DNA from: Atherix ibis
Taxonomy: Eukaryota > Arthropoda > Insecta > Diptera > Athericidae
Reading direction: 5' to 3'
NCBI GenBank assembly: GCA_958298945.1
Contig: OY282605.1
Location: 6,347,811-6,411,810 of the forward strand
Length of the DNA stretch: 64,000 bases
The first letter of the stretch is position 1; each line of letters begins with the position of its first letter. The translations under genes and the position numbers were made by a program. The notes beneath the pieces were generated by a model. That model was not told where the DNA came from and searched no databases. It saw only the letters and a program-made list of their open reading frames with translations. Shown piece by piece: positions 37,531 to 49,675 of this stretch.

Positions 37531-37907
37531 CGAGGTCTGTTCAAAAAGTATCGAGAATTTTGAATTTCCGCGGGTTACATATACTCGATTTTTGATTTTT
37601 TGTGGCGTTATATTGGTACTTATGACGACAATTTCGGCCATTTTTAATGTTCAGTTAATTTTTGACAGTTGCTTTGCTTGCACGTGTTTTGGCTCGTGTT
37701 CGATTTTTGCCCATTCCAAAAAATGGGTCAAAGAATCTGTTTCGGGAACATGAAAAAGTCACAAGGTGGGGGGGGGGGGGGGTAGATCTGGGGAATACGG
37801 TGGCTGCGGCATTATTAGTGTATTATTTTTGGCCAAAAATTTGCGCACAAGCAAGGATGCCAATTTTTTTTAATGCCACGCGGAAATTTTTAAAACGATA
37901 CTAAAAC
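37531..37907 (-). mobile_element. Short CGAGGTCTG-type mariner derivative
   Basis: TA at 37529-30 precedes CGAGGTCTGTTCAAAAAGTA. The arm runs to GCCCATTCCAAAAAATGGG, then joins, through TTTCGGGAAC, the inverted 3' coding region (complement of SPDLAP), as in 24092-24996 but in opposite orientation. A run of about 14 G (37768-37781) interrupts it. The far end is eroded; CACGCGGAAATTTTTAAAAC near 37890 may be what remains of the other arm. Confidence 0.75.
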
Positions 37908-38104
37908 TATTATCATTTTAAAAGCAATATTTAAAAAAAAAACAAAAAAACAATAAATAACTCATTTGAATACTGTTTTAATTGATTAATTTTTATTAAA
38001 CTCAAATTATTGCACTTAAATATTTTAATAGTTTTAAAGAAGATAAATTTATTTGAAATTTACATATTATATATTCTTATATAAATTATAACAATAAACT
38101 TAAT

Positions 38105-41100
38105 TTAGTGTGATCTGGCGATATCTGAGAAAAATGATAATATATCGTTGATAGTGAAATCTAAAGATATCATAGCGCCAGCATAGCATTTTTGGATACG
38201 CTCTTCAAGAAAGTTATATTGTGCAATAAATTCTTCCTGCATTGCATGCCAAACAACCTGTAGAAGATTCTCTTCTTCGCAAAGATGTTTTTCAACCTTC
38301 TTGTATAAGTTTTCCAAGCCTTTTTTAACTTCACGTGCTGGATATTGACTAATGACTTTTCGTAATTCCTGTTTTGAATATGCCATTTGATAACTGATTT
38401 CGGTTTCTTTTACACCTTGCGATACTTTTTGTTGAACACCTTCAAAAAATAGCTAAAAAAATTCATAGCATCATTATTTTTGCATGGTAAATAAAATATA
38501 TCAGTTTACCAATAAACTTACATTCAGTTTTTCTAATGGTCTACCAAAATATTTGATAACGTACGATTTTAAAGCTTCATTATAACGCATTTTAGCATCC
38601 TTTTTAAGCAAATCTAGAACAGGTACTTTTAGCTGTGCAAGCAGTGCATGCATGTGATGATAATTTTCCATTTTTATAATTTGACTGGGAGTCTTTGCAT
38701 GTTCTACAGCATGTTGTGGAATTGTTTCAAAAATCGCCGTTACCAATTGAACATACCATTTATCCATATCAGCTCGGCGATCCGATTTTCTAAATACTTC
38801 TTCAGCAGTTTTTGCGAATTCTTCGAAATTTTCAACGTATGTGAGTATACCACATTTAGAACGTTTTGGTAATTTTGATTCCCTAATTGACTGTAGTTGA
38901 TTTTGCATAAACCGATCGAAATTCCGTTTAACTTGAACAAGTGCCGAAGCAAATGTCATACTCAAAAACGAGTGTGTATCTTGTGCAGACATTACATGCT
39001 GTGTTAACCGAACCAGAACGTACATGGAATAACTATACCAGAATCATTAAAAATATTAAATATTAACATATAGTTTCTATACTAATTTCGACATACAAAC
39101 TGTCCACTTTTTCGAAACTTTGTATAAAATTAATCAATTCTTGTTCAAGTCCACCAAAAAGAGCAATCATCATGCGACGGACTTCTTCATTTATTTGACG
39201 ATCAATTTTCTTTTGCGGAAATGCTGAGAAACAAACAAATTATATATTTTTAATCAAAGGAGAATGATTGAAAATTAATTCCAATCCATTTAAAAGTGCA
39301 ACAGACTAACCAATTTCATTTTCATTTGACGGTTCAGGTTCTTTTTCGGAAACGTATAAAGTTGATTGGGTATTTTTTGATGTCGGACTAATAACATCCA
39401 ATTGAAAAAAGTTAATGCAAAATATTTGTTCTTGTAAGGCGATCGGTTCCAGTTCGGTCAATACTTTCTCCAGTACTGTATCGAATTTCTCCCTTTCAGA
39501 CGATTCAACTCCATTCGACCATAACTCCTTATTCACACCTAATAAACCATAAGGCACAGACAACTGTTTTCCTGCTTGTTGTTTTGATTTCGATCCTGAC
39601 GTATTTAAGTCTTCCCTAGAGCTACGCAATTTTGATGATACTAGCTGCCGTGCCTGATTATTATAATAATTAATTTTTTTATCTTAAATATCAAATAAAA
39701 TAAAATAATTTACGTGTCCAAAAAATGTTTTTATATCTCGATCATATATTTTGCTTAAAGAATTTGTATAAACTTTTGCCAAACCATCATAAGTCTTTTT
39801 ATCCATAGCTTTTGTCCAATGCATTAATTCAGTATAAGGAGAGAGTTCTTTATGAACAGCACTATGATTTGGTAGAACTAAACCAGAAGACAAACTAGGA
39901 TTTTCTCCCAAATCATTACCTAATTTTATTATAAAATATAGGAAAAAAATTAATAATTTTTAAAAATTATCATAATACTCACCTAAATGTATGAATAAAT
40001 TATTAAGATGACGGCTAATAGTTGCAGAAAATTTTGCTCTCCATTTTTCAAATCTCTTTCGTTGATCTTGTACAGCAATAAGTGATACTAATGCTCTATC
40101 TATATTACTATTCATGGCATTTTGAAGGCTTTTACCAGCATCTATCGCTGCTTCACGACCTGCTGGTGTAGTTAAATCAGTTTCAGTTAGAGCTATTTGG
40201 TGCTTATAAGGCAAATCTAGTTGAGACTAATTTTGAAAAAATTAGTACATTTTTCTTTCATTAAATAAATTATAATATCCTAAAGCAAACTAACTTACAA
40301 CTATCTTATCAAGTTCGTACATTAATTTAATATTATTGTTATTAGCTATTTCTATCATAGCATTTTTCTCTCCCATTTTTTCCATTGAATCGCGCACATG
40401 ACACAAAATATTATCATATGTATCGAGACGATTTTCAAATTTCTCAGCTTCATTTACGGCTTTTTCTATTTCTTCCATAAGAAGTTCGACTTGTTTCTCG
40501 GATGCTAGCACACTTTCCAAATTCGCCTTGAATTGTAAGAAAATCAAATCTTAATTAATTGGTCAACATTTGTCCATAAACATATCCTTACCCCATCAAG
40601 ATCTTGAAGCGTTTTGCCCAATTGTTCAATAAAGAGCTCGGCATCGCTTATAGCATAATTACATTCAGAAACGACTTTATTTAAGTCATTGATTTCCTTT
40701 TCTGTAAGCGTATGGAAATCTTCGAATTCGTCCTCGGAACTTAATGATCCTTCTGTTGCCTTTGATATATTATTATCGATTTTCTTTTCGGGGGACTTTT
40801 CAGTTATCCATGCAATTGGAATGTTTTTAAAGCTAATCTTGTTACTCTTTGAAAACTTTGCAGCTTGTCTATAAAGGACGACAAGGAAATTTTGCCGTTC
40901 ATGCAAATTTAAAGCATACCATTTAAACAATTTATCCAAATATATATCAAATTCATGGGTATCAGTCGATTCGCTTTTCGCATCAACATATTTAATGTCA
41001 TCCAAACTCCAAGATCTTTTCTTTTTATAATCTCCTTTTTCATACTGTCGCACCTGGCATACGCTTACTTTTTGTTCAAGTGGCTGTAATACTATACACA

Positions 41101-41230
41101 AAAAGCAAGTCTTTTTTTTCTTATACGTTTTTGTAACGGCACAAACTGATAAAAGCTTTTCCCCATTCTCGCGGAATACTTCATTTTGTAAAATATGTCT
41201 ATTATTGGACAGCGCTCCAACTGTGAACAT
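38105..41230 (-). CDS. Sec3: Exocyst complex component 1 (Sec3)
   Basis: Exons on the minus strand: 41230-40592, 40526-40299, 40226-39983, 39919-39714, 39653-39311, 39223-39097, 39032-38522 and 38452-38105. Phases agree and give 881 residues (human EXOC1 about 894). Sec3 helps tether secretory vesicles to PI(4,5)P2-rich plasma membrane as part of the eight-subunit exocyst. The N-terminal PH-like lipid-binding domain (residues ~22-130) has the basic stretch [13 protein letters not shown] coiled-coil follows ([41 protein letters not shown]). The C-terminal Sec3 domain includes KSKCGIL-like [18 protein letters not shown] and ends [20 protein letters not shown]...DIARSH. The start is the first ATG in frame after an upstream stop-free stretch lacking ATG. 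It is head to head with the small gene at 41916 (685 bp apart). TTTATT at 38048-38053 is a possible polyadenylation signal. Confidence 0.96.
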
Positions 41231-41915
41231 TTTTATCACTGGTCGCTCGCCACTTTTTGTACGCCCCAAAAAATTAATTCAACTTTGTCTCATACACAAA
41301 TAACAAATGCCAAAATTGTCTTATTGACATTTGAAATGAATTTTTTTTTGTTGCTGGCAGCTCTGCAATATTTCATTGAATAAAGAATTACTTTGACACG
41401 CACTGAATTCGATATAAAAAATATGAATAAAAACGTTTCATATTCGTAATAAACTTACATATTCAAAAATATTCTGTACTTAAATTCAGGAATCGGTATC
41501 TGAATTGAAATTGATGAGTGGAAAGTACAAAAAAATTCTTTTAACTCTCCATTCATCTATTTATTCTAATTATTTATCTATAACTTTGTTGTTACTCAAT
41601 TATTTCGCATATAAAAAATTTTAAGGTTCTAGTTAAATAATTTAAAAAAAAGTCATTACAATATTTATAAATTAATTAAAGATAAAGAAAATCTATCATT
41701 TTTTTTGTTGTTACAAAAAACTTTTGCGTAAAATAACAAGAAACAATATAATTCTAACAGATGGCGCCCAAATTGTCAAATTTCTAAAGTATTTTTATGA
41801 CAATCCCATCGAATTGTATCTCACTGTCAACGAAAATCGATCAAAGCTGTGGTTGCGTTTTCCAAAGTTTCACTTTAATAATTAAAAAAGGGATATTAAT
41901 ATATCTACGGAGAAA
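41231..41915. promoter_or_regulatory. Shared 5' flank of Sec3 (-) and the prag01/COX7B-like gene (+)
   Basis: The 685 bp between two divergently transcribed genes presumably hold both promoters. No TATA box or named element was identified; the assignment rests on gene arrangement only. Confidence 0.4.
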
Positions 41916-42361
41916 ATGCTAACGAAACAATTACTTACTCGTTCTATTGCCTTAAGACGCAGTTAGTATTTATTAAATTGTAGACTTTGAACAAAAAAGT
42001 TATTAGTGCAATTACATAACATTTGCAAAAATGTAAGAGTTCAATTAAATAACGAAATCTGCAATTTTTTACAGGGGCAGCTAATTTAACCAGACAGTAT
42101 CACCAAGTTGGACATCACCCAAAAGCAACAATGAACGATTTACCAGTTCCACAAGGAGACTGGCAGGAATTACATGCCAAGAGGAATGCCAAGTACAACG
42201 CTGTACTAGCTACCGGTGTTATATTGTTCGCAACAGCTGTGACAATTGTAAGAAAATGCAATCTATTCTGATATAGTGTTTTTAAATAAAAGTTATTGTT
42301 TCAGGCAAAATCATCTGGATTAATTCACTTGAATTATAGTCCACCGAAATCCTATGAATAA
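41916..42361 (+). CDS. Small mitochondrial inner-membrane protein, deltamethrin-resistance prag01 / COX7B-like
   Basis: Exons 41916-41961, 42075-42247 and 42305-42361 give 91 residues. The N-terminus MLTKQLLTRSIALRRR is basic and free of acidic residues, like a mitochondrial presequence. It is followed by NDLPVPQGDWQELHAKRNAKYNAV, one membrane segment (LATGVILFATAVTIAKSSG) and the tail LIHLNYSPPKSYE. This matches the insect family named after mosquito prag01, whose fly member has been linked to cytochrome c oxidase subunit 7B. I recall this link rather than having tested it. Polyadenylation signal AATAAA is at about 42403-42408. RPC7 starts 488 bp downstream on the same strand. Confidence 0.85.
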
Positions 42362-42849
42362 GTGTGCAAGTTGCAATAGAATGTTAAATAAATATTTCGT
42401 TTAATAAAGTCTACGTTAGAAAACTAAGTAAATTGCGTACTTTAATCTTAAAAATTATAAATATTCCCAGTTAATTTTTGTTTTAAAAGGGTTTTTTAAA
42501 TATTGAATATGTATGAATCCACCGCTTATGTCACAACCTCAAAACTTTCCCAATGCCATATTTGTGACTGCTGTCAGTTGGCTGAAATGTTTAGCGGTGT
42601 AATTTAGAGTATTTTGGTTTTAAATAATTTTTTTTTTTGGAATGCGTATTTAATTTTATATGATTGATGTTATAACTAAATTTTACTGCGAATTCTATGT
42701 ATTTGTTATTTTATGCCGAGTGCAGATTATATGATTTGATTGTAGAAAAATTGAAAATGAGGTTATATTTTTCACATATGGTTGGTTCACTAAAGACAAA
42801 GTTTTATACATTCTTGTGAATATTAAAGAAAAAGTCATCAGTTTTAATA

Positions 42850-43701
42850 ATGAGTGGTCGCGGACGTGGTCGACAAACATCTTCTCTTACACAAGAACAA
42901 TTGCAGGCATTGGGATGTGTCGGAAAAGATGCTATGCCCGCAGTTCCTACTGCTCCGCCACCAACATTCCCACAACTTTCGTCAAAACCTGTACCACTTG
43001 AGGTAATTGTCATCATAAAAAATAACAAATAAATAATTTTTAGAAAGTGTTTTTACTTTATTTTAGGTAACTCCAGCACAGAATTATAAAGTACTATGGA
43101 AGGAGGGATTTTTGAATTATATGCGCGACTCACCATATTTTCTGATTCGCAAAGAAACTACAAATAATATGCAAAGATATTCGGATCAGTATATAGTAAG
43201 TGAAATGTGAAATTGGATAACGATGCCTTAATATACTAATTTGAACTTGTAGAACGTTTTAGAAAATCCTATGGATAAAGTGAAATGTGAAATACCATGG
43301 CACCTAATGCCCACTGAACTAAAACCAAATTCAAAACGAAAGAGATCTTCCAATAAATCAACAACTAAAATCAAAAAGACCAAAGTGCCCAACATCGAAG
43401 AAAGGCTGAAAGTTTTAGAAGAGCGCGAAAAAACTGGCGGTAAAGATAAAGACAAAGATCACGTCCACAGCGATTCGGAAAAAGACGATAATGAAAATGT
43501 ATACTTATATCATATTTCATATAAACAACAGGAAATTCATATAAAAGTTTTCCTTCTTCATTTTCTTATCCAATGCAGGAAGAAGAATTTGAAGACGATG
43601 ACGAAATGGATGATGAGAACGATTACGGAAACAGCTATTTCGATAACGGGGAAGCTTTTAATGAAGAAGATGATAACCTTGATGACGGTCCGATATATTA
43701 A
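42850..43701 (+). CDS. DNA-directed RNA polymerase III subunit RPC7-like (POLR3G family)
   Basis: Exons 42850-43002, 43067-43195, 43253-43498 and 43579-43701 give 216 residues (human POLR3G 223). RPC7 is one of the three Pol III-specific subunits of the RPC3/6/7 subcomplex, needed for initiation at tRNA and 5S genes in the nucleus. Evidence: Gly/Arg start MSGRGRGR, a Pro-rich segment (PTAPPPTFPQLSSKPVPLE), the conserved middle (RYSDQY, WHLMPTELKP), a Lys-rich stretch with IEERLKVLEERE, and an acidic tail EEEFEDDDEMDDEND followed by YGNSYFDNGEAF, the diagnostic end of this family. AATAAA lies at 43710-43715, only nine bases after the stop. Confidence 0.92.
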
Positions 43702-44477
43702 TAGTTTAAAATAAAGCTTTAGAATATTTAAACATGCATAAACTAGTTCTATTATCGAATTGGTATGATTAAGAAGGAGAAATTTAGAAAATGTAAACAA
43801 TTATAATTGCTCAGACGTATTGAAACCAACCGTTAAGGAGAAAAAAATTTATCATTTATTATACTAACATGTTCTTACTAAGAAGAGAAATTTCACAATA
43901 AAAACGATTCAAATTTGTTTGTGTAATAAAATATTGTAAATATAGATACTAAAGCACAGTGAGAAGTTATTTATTAATTAAATTCTACTCTATTTAGCTT
44001 ATTAGATCTAAGTGAGTATATACTGAGTATATTAAATAGGCATTTCTGATGTCAAAATGATCATTTTGTAATACGATTTTTTTGCAGATGACAAAAAAAA
44101 TTTTTTATTTAATTAGTATGACATGAAATGTGTAAAAATGATATTAGAATTAAGTGTAATTATTTTCATGGGCAAGATTTTGTGATTGAACATTTTTTGG
44201 AACCACTGTATTTACATCATGTATAGATATGTACGAGTGTGCGTGTGTAAAATGCCGGAATATTTTTGTTTATTTAATACTACACGTATAGTAATTGTGA
44301 CAGGCTGGTTGCGCTGTTGTTTAAAGTGCTTACCTCGAACAGTCGAAATCGTAGATGGTTGATAATCTCAGTTTGGATAGGATCTAATTAATTGGATGTC
44401 TTCTAATATAGATGATCGCGTACTTTTCAAATTTTGATTTCTAAATTAAAGTGTATAAAGACGATTTTCGTAAAGCT
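43702..44477. other. Intergenic region between RPC7 and FBXW4-like A
   Basis: Holds the RPC7 3' end and the 5' flank of the F-box gene. Around 44300-44450 the sequence is less AT-rich and may contain the promoter. No element was identified with confidence. Confidence 0.4.
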
Positions 44478-45805
44478 ATGAATTCATTTAATAATGATGA
44501 GTTGACACTAAGCGATCTGAATGAATATGTTTTGATAAAAATTTTTAAATTTTGTTCACAACACGACTTGGAGAATCTGTATGAAACATGCACTCGATTT
44601 CACGATATAATCGAACATATTTTTGCGAAACGTTGCATTGGTTTACTGATGACGGCAACGGATGAAAATTCAAAAAATAATCCAAGGTGTTTATAAATGA
44701 AATTTTTAATAGTTAAATGAAATGTGTACGATGGAATCGTTTTGTTTCTGTTCGCTTTTAATTGTAGAACATTTTCAAAGCTCACTCATCTTGATCGAAT
44801 TAAAATCAGTTATTGTTGGAAAATGGGTCACTACAAGGAGCGACAGCTATTTCATTGCGAAAGATGGTTTCCGTCGAAGATGATACTTGAAAGGGATAAA
44901 TTTTATTTATCTGTGGGTGGTCAAGTACGTGTTCACAAAAGATCCGAAATGGAAATAATCGAACAAAAAAATTGGAAACAAATAAGCTCGCGAACTAAAG
45001 AAATTATTTATGATTTAACGAAAAAAGGAGACACAATATTTGCAGGGCGGCTTTGTGGTAGCTGCTTCATATACGATGGCGGTGATATAATGGAACAACG
45101 GCTGCACGATAAAGGCGAGGATTTGGGAATTGCTGATTTTCATAAAAATGTATTTGTAACTAGTACGCATAAATCTACGAAATTATGGAAAAAGTTAACC
45201 GAGCTAAATTGTACAGCAGGCCTGGAATTTGTCAACTTATTCGAATATGCCTACAGATGTCTAAGAATATCTGGCAGTGGAAATATAATGATTGGAGCTC
45301 AATATAGTGGAGCAGATAATGCTGTACATGAAATTGATATTGAAACGTATGAAATTATTTCTGATAGTACTAATATTGTTCTCTTGACGTTAATATTGAA
45401 TCACATATAATTATTAGGTTCAAACTAAAGCAACTTAACTGTTCCGATGTGACACTGTACGACTTAGTCTACAAGGATGAAAATTGTATTTTTACAGCCA
45501 ATCCTGATAGAACACTCCGATTATACGACAGAAGAACAAATTATAATGAAATGTTTTGGCAGACACAAGTCAGTGCAACATGTTTAGATCACGATGGAGT
45601 GAATGGTCTGATTTGTGGTTTCAAAAATGATGGTCGAGTAAATATTTACGATATAAGAATGGGTGCAAAATATGTTCAGTTCTATTTACCATACCAAAGA
45701 CCACTTTGCCGAGGAGGTGTTTTTGGTATAGCCTGTGATGCTCGTTATTTATTTGCCGCAATAAATACAAGTCTGAGAGTATTCGATTTTAAATACCGTC
45801 GTTAA
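44478..45805 (+). CDS. F-box/WD-repeat protein, FBXW4-like, copy A
   Basis: Exons 44478-44686, 44768-45346 and 45418-45805 give 391 residues (human FBXW4 about 412). By family it is the substrate adaptor of an SCF ubiquitin ligase. The F-box lies at residues ~9-50 (LSDLNEYVLIKIFKFCSQHDLENLYETCTRF, quoted in part: LNEYVLIKIFKFCSQHDL). It is followed by RIKISYCWKMGHYKERQLF, the segment linking F-box and propeller in FBXW4. WD-type blades are degenerate: GDTIFAGRLCGSCFIYD, TSTHKSTKLW, ANPDRTLRLYD, GFKNDGRVNIYD, and the FBXW4-type end YLFAAINTSLRVFDF. Start ATG at 44478 gives the F-box close to the N-terminus. AATAAA is at 45917-45922. Copy B follows 1.5 kb downstream. Confidence 0.88.
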
Positions 45806-47334
45806 TATCAATTAATATACACACTATAACATTATAAAGTAACATTAAAATAGAAACGAAAGCTAGTTAATATACTTGATCGACATGTCAAACAATAACA
45901 ATTGGAATATTAGTTAATAAAATGCATTAATTTTTATTTTAAATAAAATTTACGATTTTATATAATAATTTAATAAATATACGCCATTTTATTTATAGAG
46001 CTGAATTTATGATTAAAATGTATTTATTTGCAAAATGACTCAGCGAATGTGAAATTATTCTTCAATCATTTCAATGTTACATTTATATTGGAAATTGTAA
46101 TCAGTTTTGTCTGAAAATATTAAGTTATTTGAAAAATACAAATAAACATTTGATATTAAATTTTACATATTAGTGTTTTATATTTTTTGAAAATTTGAAC
46201 ACCGAATAATAATTTTCTTCTCTAGAATTACGTCATAAATGCATTCATAAAACTATGACTAAAAATTATAAAAAAAAAATATTTTTTTTTTTTGTTTATA
46301 TATTTTAGTTATAGTTTTATGAATTTATTGATATTATAACTTGGCTACTGTTAAATTTAGTCAAATTATATTTACTAAAATTAATAATAGCCAACTTTTA
46401 TGAAATATAGTTTAGCATATAAAACCAATTTTTTTCAAATGAAATTTTTTTTCTAACCAGTAAGGGTGAATATCATTTTTTATAATACAACCGCACAGAT
46501 AAAGCCCTAGTAAATAATTATAGAGGTTTAGACTAATTTCATAGAATTTCTCTTTTTTTAATTTATCTGTGGACATATCCAAAATTTATTTCACGACAAG
46601 TTAAATGTGAAAAATAATAAAATTCGGTACATAAATTTTATAGTAAAATCGCCAGCACTCATTTAATTACGCTTAATATAATTGTGATTTCGAAATAAAT
46701 TTTATAAAAGAAATATTTCCTGGTACAAATTTCATTTAAAAAAATAATATATTCATATTTCCGAAAATAAATTTTTGTGCATAAGTAGTTGTGTATCTAA
46801 AAAATAAACAACATTTGAAAGGTTTTCGTTATATAAATTATGCATATCTGTTTTGAAAGAAATATATTTAAAGTGTCTGCAATTCACTCAAATACATATT
46901 TTGGCGTAATAAGATCGTTAATAGGATTGTTTTTACCAACTTATTATTCAACTTGAAACTCATAATATTTTTGAAAACATGTTTGCTGTACACATAGCTT
47001 AAGTCGAATTAGCAGTTTAATCAAAACGTGTTGATGAAAATAAAATGAAGTTAATCCCCTTTTACTTCTGCTTTCAGTACTTAATAAAATACGTGTACTA
47101 TTTTATCCGAGTTGTTTCGTGTCTTGTTCCCTGATTTTATTGCAATTAAAAACATAAAAATAATACATTTTGAATATTTTTTCAATGAACATATTTTGTG
47201 TTTGTGTTAATAAAATAAATACAATTTATTTATTAAGAATGTATAACTAACCTTAAACTTTTCGTACAGAGATTATAATTATTAGTTAACAAAAACTTTC
47301 ATTTGCTTTTAAAGACGACTAATAAATTTTTAAT
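45806..47334. other. Intergenic region between the two FBXW4-like genes
   Basis: 1.5 kb, very AT-rich, no transposon recognised. It holds the 3' end of copy A and the upstream region of copy B. Confidence 0.5.
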
Positions 47335-48711
47335 ATGGAAAGCATACAAAGAGCATTAAAATTAACCGAATTAAACGAATACGTTTTAATCGAAATTTTC
47401 CAATATTGCTCACAAACTGATTTAGAGAGTCTTTACATAGCGTCTATTAGACTTCGGGATATTATTTCAAATCTGTTTAGTAAACTATGTGTTGATATTC
47501 TTATGACGGGAACACATGAAAATTCAAAAAATAATCCGAGGTGAGTTTACTTAAAGCCATAAAAGAAAATAAGTAAACAATTAATTACCAATAATCGTTT
47601 TCTACACATTCTACGCAGAACATTTACTGAGCTCTCCGAATTCGATCGTTTAAGAATGACTCGAAATTGGAATATGGGAAATTGTAGTAAAAAGTTATTA
47701 CATAAATGTATAAGAGTAGAGCCACCGAAAATGTTTCTTGATCATAGTACATTCTATTGGTCTTTTGAAGGCGAAATCCAAGCTCACGAACGATCCGAAA
47801 TGGAAATAGTTGAACAAAAAGACTGGATGCAAATTAGTTCGAGACAGAAAAGTGTAATTTGTGATTTTACAAAAAAGGGCAATACCATATTTGCAGGTCG
47901 AAAAAATGGAAGTTGTTTCATTTACGATGGTGATAATATAACAGAAAGGCAAATACATAAAAACGACGAGAGCATTAGAATTGTTGATTTCTATGAAAAT
48001 GTTTTTGTTAGTAGTACAGAAAAAACAACCAAATTATGGTTAAAATATATTGACGAAAATTCTGAACCAAATTTAATGCTTATTGAAAATTTCAAATGCC
48101 CGTTCAATTGTTTAAAAATATCAGAAAGTGGCGATTATATGATTGTAAGTGAGATAAAAGGAGTAGCTTACGAAATAGATATTGACACGTAAGCGATCGA
48201 TATTAAACAGTTTTTAAATCAGAGTAATAATAATAATCATATTATAATTAATAGATTAACAAGTATTGAACTGAAATGTTCCTCAAATACATGGATTTTG
48301 GATTTTATATACAAAGATGATACAAGCATTATTACGACGAATTATGATAAAACTCTCCGACTATATGATAAAAGAAGTGGGAGCTTCGAAATCAAATGGA
48401 ACACCTACAATATGGCAACATGCTTAGAATATGATGGTATGTACGGTGTACTATGTGGATTTAAAAACCAAGGTTCGATTAAATTATTCGATATACGAAA
48501 GAGTTCAAAGGATGCTGCATTATTTGCATTCCGTTCACCTCTAACACGTACAGAAGAATTTATGCGTTCGAAATTTATTAATCCATATTCAAGATATATA
48601 AATCAAACATTAGAAATATGTGATAGAATTACTGGAATCACATGCGATTGTCGGTATTTATTTGCTGCAACAAATGTTGGATTAAGAGTTTGCGATTTTA
48701 AAAGATCATAA
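47335..48711 (+). CDS. F-box/WD-repeat protein, FBXW4-like, copy B
   Basis: Exons 47335-47540, 47619-48188 and 48255-48711, with the same phases as copy A, give 410 residues. The F-box is LTELNEYVLIEIFQYCSQTDLE, of which LNEYVLIEIFQYCSQTDLE aligns with copy A. The linker RLRMTRNWNMGNCSKKLL is closer to the vertebrate FBXW4 pattern than that of copy A. The propeller has GNTIFAGRKNGSCFIYD, SSTEKTTKLW, TNYDKTLRLYDKRSG, GFKNQGSIKLFDIRK and the end YLFAATNVGLRVCDF. The last exon carries a ~20-residue insertion (around FMRSKFINPYSRYINQ) absent from copy A. The pair is roughly half identical, so the tandem duplication is not recent. AATAAA is at 48781-48786. Confidence 0.88.
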
Positions 48712-49675
48712 TGAAAATTCGATTTGGAATTTTTCTTATTTTCATATACTATAATTATAAATTATTTTCCAATATATTATAATAAAGTTGATAGTTTTAG
48801 ATTAAGTATTTTTGTGTATCATTAAAAAAAAACTACTACTTTACCATCTAATACAAACAAGAAACCAAATAGTGATAAATAGAGATAAGAAACGAAAAAA
48901 AATGTTTATCGAAAATAAAATTACTTTTAAAAAGTATTAAATAAACGATTTATTTAATAAAATTCAAAAAGTTTCGTAATTTTCAAGAAATACCTAAATT
49001 TTTTTTACGAGAACTGTTCATTATTTCTAATAAGAAATATTCATTACTCTACTTATGTAATACAATTATTTGAGTATGTAATTAACAATAGAAGAAAAAT
49101 AATAATTCTGTACAATTCTCTACCATTGACTGTTATTTGTGATTACAGTAAACAAATACGTTTTTATATGCTTAAACTAAAATAAAGCAATACATATAAT
49201 ATGTTCTTAACTGCATATACATATATATGTATATATTTACATATGTACAAGAAAATTTTAAAAAATAAACTTTAATCAATTAAATGTGGAAAATAAAGAC
49301 ACAATTATATTGAGCAAGAAAAAATTTTTTTTTAACTATTCCAGACTTTTAATCAATATAATAATATCAATAATAAGTATAGTTACATGTTATGATAATG
49401 ATAATAATAATAATTAAAAATTATAATAAAACAATTATTTTGTTCAAACTTATCATATAAAAATAGAAAATTTATTTTATTTATACAATTTTTCTAAAAA
49501 AAAAAATAAAAAAAACGTTAAAAGGGAGGAATTTAAAAACTTTTTTTTTTGTAGTCGACCATTAATTATTATTTAAAATAATATTTAAAAAAAAAACAAC
49601 TTTATAATAATATTTTATAAATTTATAAAGGAAGTAGTAGTAGCAATTGCTTATTAATAAAGCAATATAAATTCA
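48712..49675. other. Convergent intergenic region (FBXW4-like B / pantothenate kinase)
   Basis: 3' flanks of two converging genes. It contains an ATA/TATG-rich stretch near 49200-49250 and A/T runs. No gene or transposon was seen. Confidence 0.5.

Noticed and set aside
37768..37781. Run of about 14 G as a functional G-quadruplex or regulatory site
   Set aside because: It interrupts a dead mariner fragment. A homopolymer slip or assembly artefact is the simpler explanation.
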